Source of the DNA: Thiotrichales bacterium | GTDB lineage: Bacteria > Pseudomonadota > Gammaproteobacteria > UWMA-0217 | Assembly (NCBI GenBank): GCA_024763135.1 | Contig: JANTGD010000009.1 | Coordinates: 1 to 27,416, forward strand | Direction of reading: 5' to 3' | Length of the DNA: 27,416 bases | In this document: positions 1 through 7,528 of the stretch, piece after piece | Layout: each line of letters starts with the position of its first letter | Position numbering within the stretch: the stretch's first letter is position 1 | Notes under the pieces: generated by a model | The model's input: the letters and a program-made list of their open reading frames with translations, nothing else | What the model was told of the DNA's origin: nothing | Databases searched by the model: none | Program-made: the position numbers and the translations under genes

Positions 1-2
1 TT

Positions 3-95
3 GCCAAGGACGCTGCCATTGCCTGCGCACTGCGCCTTGATGCGCAGCATCACAAAAGCGCTGAGTCCGTCATTTTAAACTGGACGAGGTACTAG
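3..95 (+). CDS. Possible C-terminal end of a truncated upstream gene
   Basis: Reading from base 3 there is an open frame of 30 codons that runs off the left edge and ends at TAG (93-95). Its residues begin AKDAAIACALRLDAQ and end LNWTRY. The codon use looks protein-like, with many GCC, CTG and CGC codons, but the stretch is too short to assign to a family. It may be the last part of a gene upstream of the phosphomannomutase on the same strand, or a chance open frame. Confidence 0.3.
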   Translation, partial: AKDAAIACALRLDAQHHKSAESVILNWTRY

Positions 96-186
96 TGGAG
101 CACCGAACTTGCATTGCATCACAGCCTGGGTAAAACATAGCACTAAAGCTTCTGTTCCATGCGTTGAAATAGTATAAAAGGCTGCT

Positions 187-1563
187 TTGCAGCAACCGGT
201 TACCATTATGCAGTGTTTCAAAGCTTATGATGTACGCGCTAAAGTGCCTGAACAGCTCAACGAGGCAGTGGCCTATCGCATAGGTCGGGCTTATGCACAG
301 GTGCTGACGCCCGATTCAGTGGTAGTGGGCTACGACATTCGATTGACCAGTCCTAGTTTGGCTGACGCTCTGGCAGAAGGGCTGTTGGACGAAGGGGTCG
401 ATGTTTATGACATCGGTATGTGTGGCACTGAGGAAATCTACTTTGCTACGTCGCATTTCAAGATGGGCGGTGGCATTATGGTGACCGCCAGCCATAACCC
501 CATCGAATACAATGGCATCAAATTTGTACGTCAGGGTTCTAGGCCATTGAGCAGAGACTCGGGATTGGGTGATATTGAGGCGGCGACCGAGAAAAACGCA
601 TTTGGTGAGAAAAAAAATCGCGGCCAACGACGCCCTTTGGCAGCGCGAGAAGCCTATATTGAGCATCTGCTGGGTTACATCGATACCGCAGCACTTCGCC
701 CGTTTAAAATCGTAATCGATCCCGGCAATGGCGGTGCGGGTCTGGTGATGGAGCAATTGGAAAAACATCTCCCGTTTGAGTTTGTAAAGATAAATTACGA
801 ACCTGATGGCCGATTTCCCAATGGGGTACCCAATCCCTTGTTACCTGAGAACCGGCATCATGTGACTGAAGCACTCCAAACGCAGCACGCCGATTTGGGC
901 ATTGCCTGGGATGGCGATTTCGATCGCTGCTTTCTTTTTGATAATCAGGGTGGTTTTGTGGAAGGCTACTACATCGTGGGCCTTTTAGCCGAAGCCTTTT
1001 TAGAAAAGTTTCCCGGATCAAAAGTCGTACATGACCCTCGTTTGACTTGGAATACAATCGATGTTGTTCGTGCTGCCGGTGGTACTCCCATTTTGAGTAA
1101 AACCGGCCATGCCTTTATCAAAGACAAGATGCGGGAAGTCGATGCCATCTATGGTGGTGAAATGAGTGGCCATCATTATTTTCGAGATTTTGCTTATTGC
1201 GATAGTGGCATGATTCCCTGGTTATTGATTACCGAATTGATGAGCCGCAGCGGTAAATCCCTGGCCGAATTGGTGGGCGAGCGGATGCAAGCGTTTCCCT
1301 GTAGTGGCGAAATTAATTTTAAAGTCGCCGATACCCAGGCAGCAATCGCGGAGATAGAGCAGCACTATGCTGCACATGCCAAGGAAGTCGAGCGTATCGA
1401 TGGTCTGGGTATGAGTTTCGATACCTGGCGTTTCAATTTGCGCGGCTCAAATACAGAACCTGTGCTGCGCTTGAATGTTGAAAGCCGGGGAGATCAGGCG
1501 TTGATGGCACAGAAAACTGCAGAACTGTCGAAACTGATACCAGGAAAAAGAGAGTCTCATTAA
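187..1563 (+). CDS. manB: Phosphomannomutase (CpsG/ManB type)
   Basis: Interconverts mannose-6-phosphate and mannose-1-phosphate in the cytoplasm, feeding GDP-mannose for surface polysaccharides. It is an alpha-D-phosphohexomutase of the usual length (458 aa; E. coli CpsG is 456) and matches it along its whole length. Visible motifs are the phosphoserine loop TASHNP (Ser about 102), the Mg-binding DGDFDR loop (Asp 242, 244, 246), the sugar-specificity loop GGEMSGHHYF near residue 323, and the C-terminal phosphate-binding RGSNTEP near 419. Two starts are possible. TTG at 187 has an AAAAGG ribosome site at 176-181 with 5 nt spacing. ATG at 208 is the standard codon but lacks such a site. I keep the TTG start. 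AlgC-like phosphoglucomutase activity is also possible, but the EMSGHHYF loop and overall similarity favour ManB/CpsG. Confidence 0.93.
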   Translation: MQQPVTIMQCFKAYDVRAKVPEQLNEAVAYRIGRAYAQVLTPDSVVVGYDIRLTSPSLADALAEGLLDEGVDVYDIGMCGTEEIYFATSHFKMGGGIMVTASHNPIEYNGIKFVRQGSRPLSRDSGLGDIEAATEKNAFGEKKNRGQRRPLAAREAYIEHLLGYIDTAALRPFKIVIDPGNGGAGLVMEQLEKHLPFEFVKINYEPDGRFPNGVPNPLLPENRHHVTEALQTQHADLGIAWDGDFDRCFLFDNQGGFVEGYYIVGLLAEAFLEKFPGSKVVHDPRLTWNTIDVVRAAGGTPILSKTGHAFIKDKMREVDAIYGGEMSGHHYFRDFAYCDSGMIPWLLITELMSRSGKSLAELVGERMQAFPCSGEINFKVADTQAAIAEIEQHYAAHAKEVERIDGLGMSFDTWRFNLRGSNTEPVLRLNVESRGDQALMAQKTAELSKLIPGKRESH

Positions 1564-1575
1564 ACCGTGATGTAA

Positions 1576-1748
1576 CTACTTGGCGGATTGTCAAAATGAT
1601 GACGTGATGATTCAGATTGCCCCTGGAATACATCAATTCAAGGCGCGGATCGCAGGTAACAGCGGGCTATTGCGAAGATCCGCAACGCAGAAGTGGACGA
1701 TTTTGCGCCGCATGACGCCGTGATACGAATTGATCAGAGCTTTCCTTC
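1576..1748 (+). repeat. Partial copy of the MITE-like element, joined to a second repeat
   Basis: From about 1637 to 1748 this matches the right two-thirds of the elements at 9620-9784 (inverted) and 18177-18340. Shared segments are GGCGCGGATCGCA, TTGCGAAGATCCGCAACGCAG, and the terminal inverted repeat GAATTGATCAGAG followed by TTCC. The left part (1576-1636) does not match those copies. It matches 12218-12287 instead, sharing GGCGGATTG, CAAAA, CAGATTG/CAAATTG and CCCTGNAATACNTCA. The unit therefore looks chimeric or decayed. It lies directly after the manB stop codon. Confidence 0.7.
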
Positions 1749-1784
1749 AATGAGCAAAATAACGGGCTCCAAATCCGCTCCCCG

Positions 1785-1813
1785 TGATCCCTGGTATCTA
1801 ATGGCAGGGATCA
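1785..1813. terminator. Hairpin between convergent genes, possible bidirectional terminator
   Basis: A perfect 9-bp inverted repeat, TGATCCCTG (1785-1793) and CAGGGATCA (1805-1813), has an 11-nt loop. It lies between the ends of manB (plus) and the exported-protein gene (minus). No clear T-run follows on either strand, so intrinsic termination is only possible, not shown. Confidence 0.35.
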
Positions 1814-1843
1814 TTCCGTACGGCGGGCCGTGCTCAGTTGGGA

Positions 1844-2671
1844 TCATTTAGTCGTATTGGGAATATTCTGCATTTTCATTTGTAACTGCATTTGCTCAAC
1901 AGGATCGAACAATGTGTAATCGGCGCCTGGCTGAAAATCCTTGGCATTGAGCGTGGTCTGCTGAATCGATTTTATCTCTAAAGAATTCTTGCGTAGGAAG
2001 TCTTTTGCCTCAATGGGTACGCCATTGAGTTCTGGTACCATTTGTGGGCTGAAATTGCCTGGCATGCCACGAGAGAGGCTGGAGGTTTTCTCGGCCATTC
2101 TGCGTGAAATGGCAAACATTTTTTTCATGGTTTGATAGTCTTTTTCAGGGACACCTGCGGCTTTTGGGGTGGCCACACAGGCGCCCGCCGTAAGTTTTCC
2201 ATCGGTTAAAATATTGGTGACTTCGCAGTCAATGCCTCTCAGTTTCTTATGCGCGCCAGTTCGGTGAACTTCGATTTTTGGTGGTGCTTTCTTTTGCGCG
2301 TTTAAGCCCAGTCGTTGTTCGAAGGCTTTACGTTCCTCCGGTGGCAATTTTTGGATTTGCGATAACATGACCTGTTGCATCAACGACATCATGGATGCGG
2401 TTTTTTCCAATGTGCCTTCATTCATTTTGACATACTGTTTTCGCGTGTCATCTATCATATAGAGTGTTGATGTATTGGTATCCATCACGAGTCGACCAGG
2501 TCGCCTGGGGTCACGCAGTAAAACCAGCCCGTCTTTAATGGCAATGCTGCCAGATTGGTTTGTTTCAATTGCATCAAATTTGATCAGCGTATCGGCTTGA
2601 GCATTGCCCAAACCGACAAAAATACTACTCAACAAAAGGGCAAAAAAGTGAATTCGTTGCATATATTTCAT
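1844..2671 (-). CDS. Exported protein, DUF4412-like, function unknown
   Basis: A 275-aa protein beginning with a signal peptide: basic start, hydrophobic FALLLSSIFVGLG, and a likely signal peptidase I cut after AQA near residue 26. The mature part has short beta-like stretches (an IKDGLVLLRD segment and TSTLYMIDD), a helical middle rich in Met and Gln, and two cysteines (RGIDCEV and AGACV) that could form a disulfide. This layout recalls DUF4412-type periplasmic proteins, but I am not sure of the family. I chose ATG at 2671 rather than the longer frame start at 2734, because 2671 begins the signal peptide and lies 7 nt after the stop of the upstream kinase-fusion gene. The two genes are probably co-transcribed. 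The C-terminus is rich in Met and Gln. Confidence 0.7.
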   Translation of the reverse strand: MKYMQRIHFFALLLSSIFVGLGNAQADTLIKFDAIETNQSGSIAIKDGLVLLRDPRRPGRLVMDTNTSTLYMIDDTRKQYVKMNEGTLEKTASMMSLMQQVMLSQIQKLPPEERKAFEQRLGLNAQKKAPPKIEVHRTGAHKKLRGIDCEVTNILTDGKLTAGACVATPKAAGVPEKDYQTMKKMFAISRRMAEKTSSLSRGMPGNFSPQMVPELNGVPIEAKDFLRKNSLEIKSIQQTTLNAKDFQPGADYTLFDPVEQMQLQMKMQNIPNTTK

Positions 2672-2678
2672 GGTTTTA

Positions 2679-4253
2679 TTAGCTCGGAGTCGCATTGAGT
2701 TTATGAATAATCTGTTCGAAGTCGACTTCGCCATCGGTCGAGACAGTCAGAACCGGTTCATCTGCTGAGGGATGTTCTACATGTTCGAGTTGATAGCTAA
2801 GCACTGTTTGGTTGGCATCCGAAATATTACCCGTCTCGTGGGCACGTCGGGCAATTCTCTCTTGCATGACGGCTTCAGGAGCATGTGCATAGATGACTTT
2901 ACATGGAACGCCAAGTTGTTCAGCCAAGGCGTAGAAGGGGTCGCGCTGCGCGCGCTTCAGGAACGTCGCATCGACCAGGGCAACGTAGCCAGCGCCAATA
3001 ATGGTCTGGGCCAGTTGGCGAAGGTGGTCATAGGTTGCCTCGGTGGCTTGGCTGGAATACAAACCGGCATTGAGTTCGTGGCTTTTTATGGTTTGCCCCT
3101 CGAATAGACGCTTACGTTCCCGATCTGAGCGAATGCGAAAGGCTTCCATCCGTTCCACTAAACCTTGGCTCAACCAGGACTTACCGCTGCCCGACAAACC
3201 GTGCATGAGGATCAACATTGGTTTGCCGTGCTGCACGAAATCTTCGGCGAGATCCATGTAGCTTTGATAGGCTTTAAGTATCTGCGAACGTTCTTCATCG
3301 GATACATCCGCTTGGGACAGTCTCAGACCGGCCACCTTCGCGCGGACCACCGCCCGATAGGATTGATAGAACCTCAAGAGCGGCAATCCAGCATAGTCGC
3401 CGGTAGTTTCCAGGTAGCGGTTCATAACCCGTTGTGCAAAGTTTCTTGCGCCGCGATCGGTCAGATCCATGGTCAAAAATGCCAGTTCGCTCATGACATC
3501 GATCCAGCGAAAGTCTTCATTGAATTCGATACCGTCGAAGATCTGGAGATCTCCTTCATAGAGCGTCATATTTCCCAAATGCATGTCGCCATGGCATTCC
3601 CGTATCATTCCTTGGGACTTCCTTTCAGACATCAGTGGCTTGAGTTGGTGGTAGCGTGCTTCTTTACGCGCTTCAAGCCGATCGACTTGGTCTAGTTGTT
3701 CGGGATCTGTGAGCAGCGGGCGGATCTGTTCAAAATTCTGCGCAACCGGAGCATAGACTTGCTCAGGCTCACCAAAACGGCTTTCTGCCGGTGCAACGGC
3801 CGCTTTGGAATGAAACGCCGCGACCATGTCGGCGATGTCATCGATGATACTTGCCTGGAGCTTGCCCGTGGCCAGCAGGCGATCCAATAGCTGGCTTTGA
3901 TCAAACCGATGCATTTTCACGGCATACTCAATGGCTTCACCGTCACCTTCGAGTATGGGGGCTTCGAGGGTGCCAGTGATGGGTACCGCATCGATGTACA
4001 AACGTGGTGCCAGTCGTTTGTTGAGGCGGATCTCCTCTGCACAGAAGTGACGGCGCGCCGCCAGTGTGGAGAAGTTCAAAAACCCGAAATCCACAGGTTT
4101 CTTGATTTTATAGGCTAGCGTGCCAGTGAGCAGGACAGATGAGATATGGGTTTGAATGACTTCTACGTCGGTTTCCCCGCTGTTTTTGCTAAATTCACTC
4201 TGGAGTGCTGAGACGAGTTGGTTGTGTTGTTCGACGGTGTTTGCTTCTTCCAT
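2679..4253 (-). CDS. Aminoglycoside-phosphotransferase-like kinase fused to P-loop ATPase/kinase
   Basis: A 524-aa two-domain protein. The N-terminal half (about 1-330) is an APH/choline-kinase-like fold. The catalytic loop HGDMHLGN lies near residues 220-227 and the metal-binding IFDGIEF near 238-244. The C-terminal half begins with the Walker A motif GLSGSGKS (Lys about 358) and resembles AAA_33/gluconate-kinase-like P-loop proteins, with RSDRERKRLF shortly after. This fusion (COG2187 plus COG0645) is widespread in Proteobacteria, and I know of no settled substrate. Both catalytic centres look intact. The ATG at 4253 opens a two-gene unit with the exported protein downstream (gap 7 nt). Despite the APH label there is no reason to call it an antibiotic resistance gene. 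Confidence 0.85.
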   Translation of the reverse strand: MEEANTVEQHNQLVSALQSEFSKNSGETDVEVIQTHISSVLLTGTLAYKIKKPVDFGFLNFSTLAARRHFCAEEIRLNKRLAPRLYIDAVPITGTLEAPILEGDGEAIEYAVKMHRFDQSQLLDRLLATGKLQASIIDDIADMVAAFHSKAAVAPAESRFGEPEQVYAPVAQNFEQIRPLLTDPEQLDQVDRLEARKEARYHQLKPLMSERKSQGMIRECHGDMHLGNMTLYEGDLQIFDGIEFNEDFRWIDVMSELAFLTMDLTDRGARNFAQRVMNRYLETTGDYAGLPLLRFYQSYRAVVRAKVAGLRLSQADVSDEERSQILKAYQSYMDLAEDFVQHGKPMLILMHGLSGSGKSWLSQGLVERMEAFRIRSDRERKRLFEGQTIKSHELNAGLYSSQATEATYDHLRQLAQTIIGAGYVALVDATFLKRAQRDPFYALAEQLGVPCKVIYAHAPEAVMQERIARRAHETGNISDANQTVLSYQLEHVEHPSADEPVLTVSTDGEVDFEQIIHKLNATPS

Positions 4254-4493
4254 TATAGTTAGCGCCCTTATGTAATATGAGACCCATGTGCCAGACTGTA
4301 TTTGGAATGAGTCGGTAAACCCTTAACCAAGACAATACATAGTTACTATGCTTAATCTCCTACACTGCGGTTTTCTCACCCGCGATGACCGGATAGACGG
4401 CCCATACAACGTCGGAATAGATGTAAGCATAAACCACCCAAATGTAAATGATCATCATAGACCAGAGATTGGTTGCAGACCAAGCTTGAATGC
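4254..4493. other. Divergent intergenic region between the kinase-fusion gene and mrcB
   Basis: About 240 bp that must hold promoters for both divergent units. A short palindrome, CATAG-TTA-CTATG (4338-4350), is the only clear symmetric element. I saw no convincing -35/-10 pair and no RNA gene. Confidence 0.4.
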
Positions 4494-6884
4494 ATGACGC
4501 GACAAAAACCCTCTAAAAAATCCCGTTCCAAAATTTGGAAATCCCTGTCACTGCTGCTACTGATAGGCGTCAGCGTGCTTGGCATGCTTGCCGTTCTCTA
4601 TGTGCTCAGGCTGGATGCCCGGGTCACCTCGCAGTTCGAAGGTCGACGTTGGGAATTGCCGGCACGAGTTTATGCTCGTCCCAAAGACCTTTACACAGGG
4701 CTTGAGATGCAAGCCAAACAGCTGTCTTTTGAATTGGGGCAATTGCACTACGCACGGGTACCCAAAGTGCAAAAGCCGGGAGAATACAGTGATCGTCTAG
4801 GGCGCTTTGAGATTTACACCAGAGGTTTCCATTTTCCGGATGAATATCAAGATGCAGCACGTATTGCATTGACGATTGACAATGGAGCCATCACGCGCCT
4901 TGAAGATGCAGCAGAGCGACAACCCTTGGGCTTGTTTCGATTAGAGCCGGTACGGATTGCGAATATCTACCCAAAACAGAACGAAGATCGCTTGCTGGTC
5001 AAGTTAGATCAAGTCCCGATTCCCTTGCTGACTGCGTTACTGACCATTGAGGACCAATCGTTTTATCAGCATCATGGAGTTCAACCAAAGGCGATTTTTC
5101 GCGCCATGTGGGCGAATTTGCGGGCTGGCCATACCGTTCAGGGGGGCTCAACGCTTACCCAGCAGTTGGTGAAAAACTTTTATCTGTCCAATGAACGCAC
5201 CCTCACGCGTAAACTCAATGAAGCAATCATGGCTTTGTTGCTGGAGTGGCATTACGACAAAAATGAGATTCTCGAAGCCTATCTCAACGAGATTTACCTC
5301 GGGCAGGATGGCGCGCGCGCTATTCATGGTTTCGGGCTTGCGGCGCAATTTTATTTTCAGCGCGACCTGTCTGAACTCCCGCCGGAGCAGCTATTCCTAC
5401 TGGTAGGAATGGCTAAGGGGGCTTCGTACTACGATCCACGCCGTTTTCCCGAACGGGCCTTGGAACGCCGGAATCTAGTCATTAAAACGCTGGTCAAGGA
5501 AGGATTGCTCGATGCAGATGCAGCCGCCATACTGGAGCAGAGACCAATCGGTGTGACACCCAAGATTCCCTCGGGCATCACAGCCTATCCCGCTTTTCTC
5601 GATCTGGTGCGGCGTCAGCTTCGTCGGGATTACCGTGATGAGGATTTGCGCAGTGAAGGCTTATCGATTTTTACAACCTTCGACCCCTTGATACAGCATC
5701 AATCTGAACAGGCGTTACTGAAACAACTGGCGAAAATTGAGAAAGATCGCGGCCTCGAACCGAATGTGTTACAGGGTGCGCTCGTCGTGGCAACGGTTGA
5801 TCAGGGCGAAGTGCTTGCAATTGTGGGCGGGCGGGATCCGCGGTACGCGGGTTTTAACCGCGCTCTCGACATGCAGCGGCCGGTAGGATCGATGATCAAA
5901 CCAGCCGTCTATCTGACAGCGTTATCCCACCCAGATCACTATCATCTTTTGACGCAGCTCGACGATAGTGAACTCGTCATGCAGGAACCCGACGGCACTG
6001 AATGGCGACCTAAGAACTACGATGAAGAATTTCACGCCCATGTTGCGCTGATTCAGGGGCTCGTCTATTCCTATAATATCGCGACGATCCGATTGGCACT
6101 GGAGGTCGGGCTGGAAAATGTGGTGAAAATGGTTCATCAGTTGGGTATTCAGGTACCGGTCGAGCCGTTTCCCTCACTCGCCCTGGGAGCCGCGGAAGTG
6201 CCACCGATTGAGGCGCTGCAGATGTATCAAACGATTTCGGCTGGTGGTTACAAGACGCCCTTGCGTGCGATTCTCGCCGTGGTTGATCAACAAGGTCAGA
6301 CCCTGCAGCGCTACCCTCTGACCGTAGAACAGGCGGCCCGCGCCGATGCTGTGTTTCTTTTAACCACCGCGTTACATCATGTCACAATCAGTGGCACCGC
6401 ACGTGCGTTACAGTATCTCTTACCAAAACATCTGAGCGTTGCAGGAAAAACAGGTACGACCAATGATCTGCGCGACAGCTGGTTTGGTGGCTTTAGTGGT
6501 GAACATGTGGCCATTGCCTGGGTAGGCCGCGACGACAATGAGTCCACCGGGCTCACGGGATCTTCAGGGGCGTTGCGGGTTTGGGCAGAGGTGATGGCAC
6601 ATATCCCAACGCAGCCATTGCAACCATTACAGCCTGATAATATCGATTGGGCCAAAGCGGATGTGTCGACGGGATTACTCGTAGAGCCTACTTGCAATCA
6701 GGGCGTGTGGTTGCCCTTTATTCGGGGTTCCCAGTTGCCACAAATGGTCAGTTGCGACGTCGCAGAAACGCTGCGTAGTCTGCAAACTGAGGTAGCGGAC
6801 GACTCCGCAGCCAGTAATAGTGAATCGGCCAAACCTGCTTCAGGCCCACGGGGTGGCTCAGGATTGAGAGGATTATTTCATTGA
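4494..6884 (+). CDS. mrcB: Penicillin-binding protein 1B, bifunctional peptidoglycan synthase
   Basis: Polymerises glycan strands and cross-links peptides at the inner membrane. After a basic cytoplasmic start there is one membrane segment (about 20-40), then a UB2H-like region (about 50-145). The GT51 glycosyltransferase domain has the catalytic Glu in TIEDQSFYQHHG (Glu about 186) and GGSTLTQQLVKN. The transpeptidase domain has SMIK (Ser about 466), SYN (526-528) and KTGT (652-655). All active-site motifs are present. The length, 796 aa, is slightly under E. coli PBP1b (844), mainly in the N-terminal tail. ATG 4494 is preferred. An in-frame TTG at 4473 with a GAG at 4465-4467 is an alternative adding 7 residues. 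The stop overlaps the lipoprotein start, so the two are translationally coupled. Confidence 0.93.
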   Translation: MTRQKPSKKSRSKIWKSLSLLLLIGVSVLGMLAVLYVLRLDARVTSQFEGRRWELPARVYARPKDLYTGLEMQAKQLSFELGQLHYARVPKVQKPGEYSDRLGRFEIYTRGFHFPDEYQDAARIALTIDNGAITRLEDAAERQPLGLFRLEPVRIANIYPKQNEDRLLVKLDQVPIPLLTALLTIEDQSFYQHHGVQPKAIFRAMWANLRAGHTVQGGSTLTQQLVKNFYLSNERTLTRKLNEAIMALLLEWHYDKNEILEAYLNEIYLGQDGARAIHGFGLAAQFYFQRDLSELPPEQLFLLVGMAKGASYYDPRRFPERALERRNLVIKTLVKEGLLDADAAAILEQRPIGVTPKIPSGITAYPAFLDLVRRQLRRDYRDEDLRSEGLSIFTTFDPLIQHQSEQALLKQLAKIEKDRGLEPNVLQGALVVATVDQGEVLAIVGGRDPRYAGFNRALDMQRPVGSMIKPAVYLTALSHPDHYHLLTQLDDSELVMQEPDGTEWRPKNYDEEFHAHVALIQGLVYSYNIATIRLALEVGLENVVKMVHQLGIQVPVEPFPSLALGAAEVPPIEALQMYQTISAGGYKTPLRAILAVVDQQGQTLQRYPLTVEQAARADAVFLLTTALHHVTISGTARALQYLLPKHLSVAGKTGTTNDLRDSWFGGFSGEHVAIAWVGRDDNESTGLTGSSGALRVWAEVMAHIPTQPLQPLQPDNIDWAKADVSTGLLVEPTCNQGVWLPFIRGSQLPQMVSCDVAETLRSLQTEVADDSAASNSESAKPASGPRGGSGLRGLFH

Positions 6885-7501
6885 TTAGAAAAATCAGTAC
6901 ACTGAGTGTATTTATTATCATTGGTTGGATGACAGTCTCATGTGCAGTGCGTCCGGTCACATCACCGTCACCCACATCACGTATGCCCACTCAGGAAGCG
7001 ATCCCGCCAGAGCAGCCACGTGGTTTGCCACCCGCTGGTGCGCAGACAATCCCAATAGAAATGGGACAGCCCACTTTACCAGAACCCATGGCGCTTCCGC
7101 AGGAACCACCCCCGATACAAACAAGTGTGGGGCCGGATTTGAGTACGACTCCGAGGCATCAGAGTCCTGTGGCAGAAAATCCCGTGGTGGCCGGACTGCT
7201 GGCATCGGCTGGGCAGTTTGAAGCCAGGGGAGATCTTGCGCGAGCAGCTGCCAGCATCGAGCGCGGCTTAAGAATTCAACCACGCGATCCGTTACTTTGG
7301 CAGCGCTTAGCGCGTATTCGCCTGGAGCAGCAGCGGCCCGAACAAGCCGAAACGACAGCGAAAAAATCGATTGCGTTGGCCCGCGGGGATCGCAGCATTA
7401 TCGCGGAGAGCTGGCGTATTATTGCGCAGGCGCGGCGTCAGAAGGGAGATACCAAAGGCGCTGCGCTGGCCACGGAGCAGGCACGGCAGTATGCACAGTA
7501 G
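6881..7501 (+). CDS. TPR lipoprotein, candidate LpoP-like activator of PBP1b
   Basis: A 206-aa predicted outer-membrane lipoprotein. The N-terminus is a lipoprotein signal with a slightly atypical lipobox TVSC, where Cys21 would be lipidated. A Pro-rich linker (about 25-95) follows, and then helical TPR-like repeats (about 100-205) including GDLARAAASIERGLRIQP and DPLLWQRLARIRLEQQRPEQA. The TTG start at 6881 overlaps the mrcB stop by 4 nt and is preceded by a purine-rich GAGAGGA site near 6866-6872. In Pseudomonas aeruginosa the TPR lipoprotein LpoP activates PBP1b. The size, lipid anchor, Pro-rich spacer, TPR fold and coupling to mrcB make the same job likely here. That role is inferred from architecture and position, not shown. 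Confidence 0.78.
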   Translation: MIRKISTLSVFIIIGWMTVSCAVRPVTSPSPTSRMPTQEAIPPEQPRGLPPAGAQTIPIEMGQPTLPEPMALPQEPPPIQTSVGPDLSTTPRHQSPVAENPVVAGLLASAGQFEARGDLARAAASIERGLRIQPRDPLLWQRLARIRLEQQRPEQAETTAKKSIALARGDRSIIAESWRIIAQARRQKGDTKGAALATEQARQYAQ

Positions 7502-7528
7502 GCGCCGTTAAGGAACGACGGTTTTTTT

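Noticed and set aside
2679..4253. Aminoglycoside resistance gene
   Set aside because: Only the kinase fold is shared; the fusion with a P-loop domain is a common housekeeping-type family with no known drug substrate.
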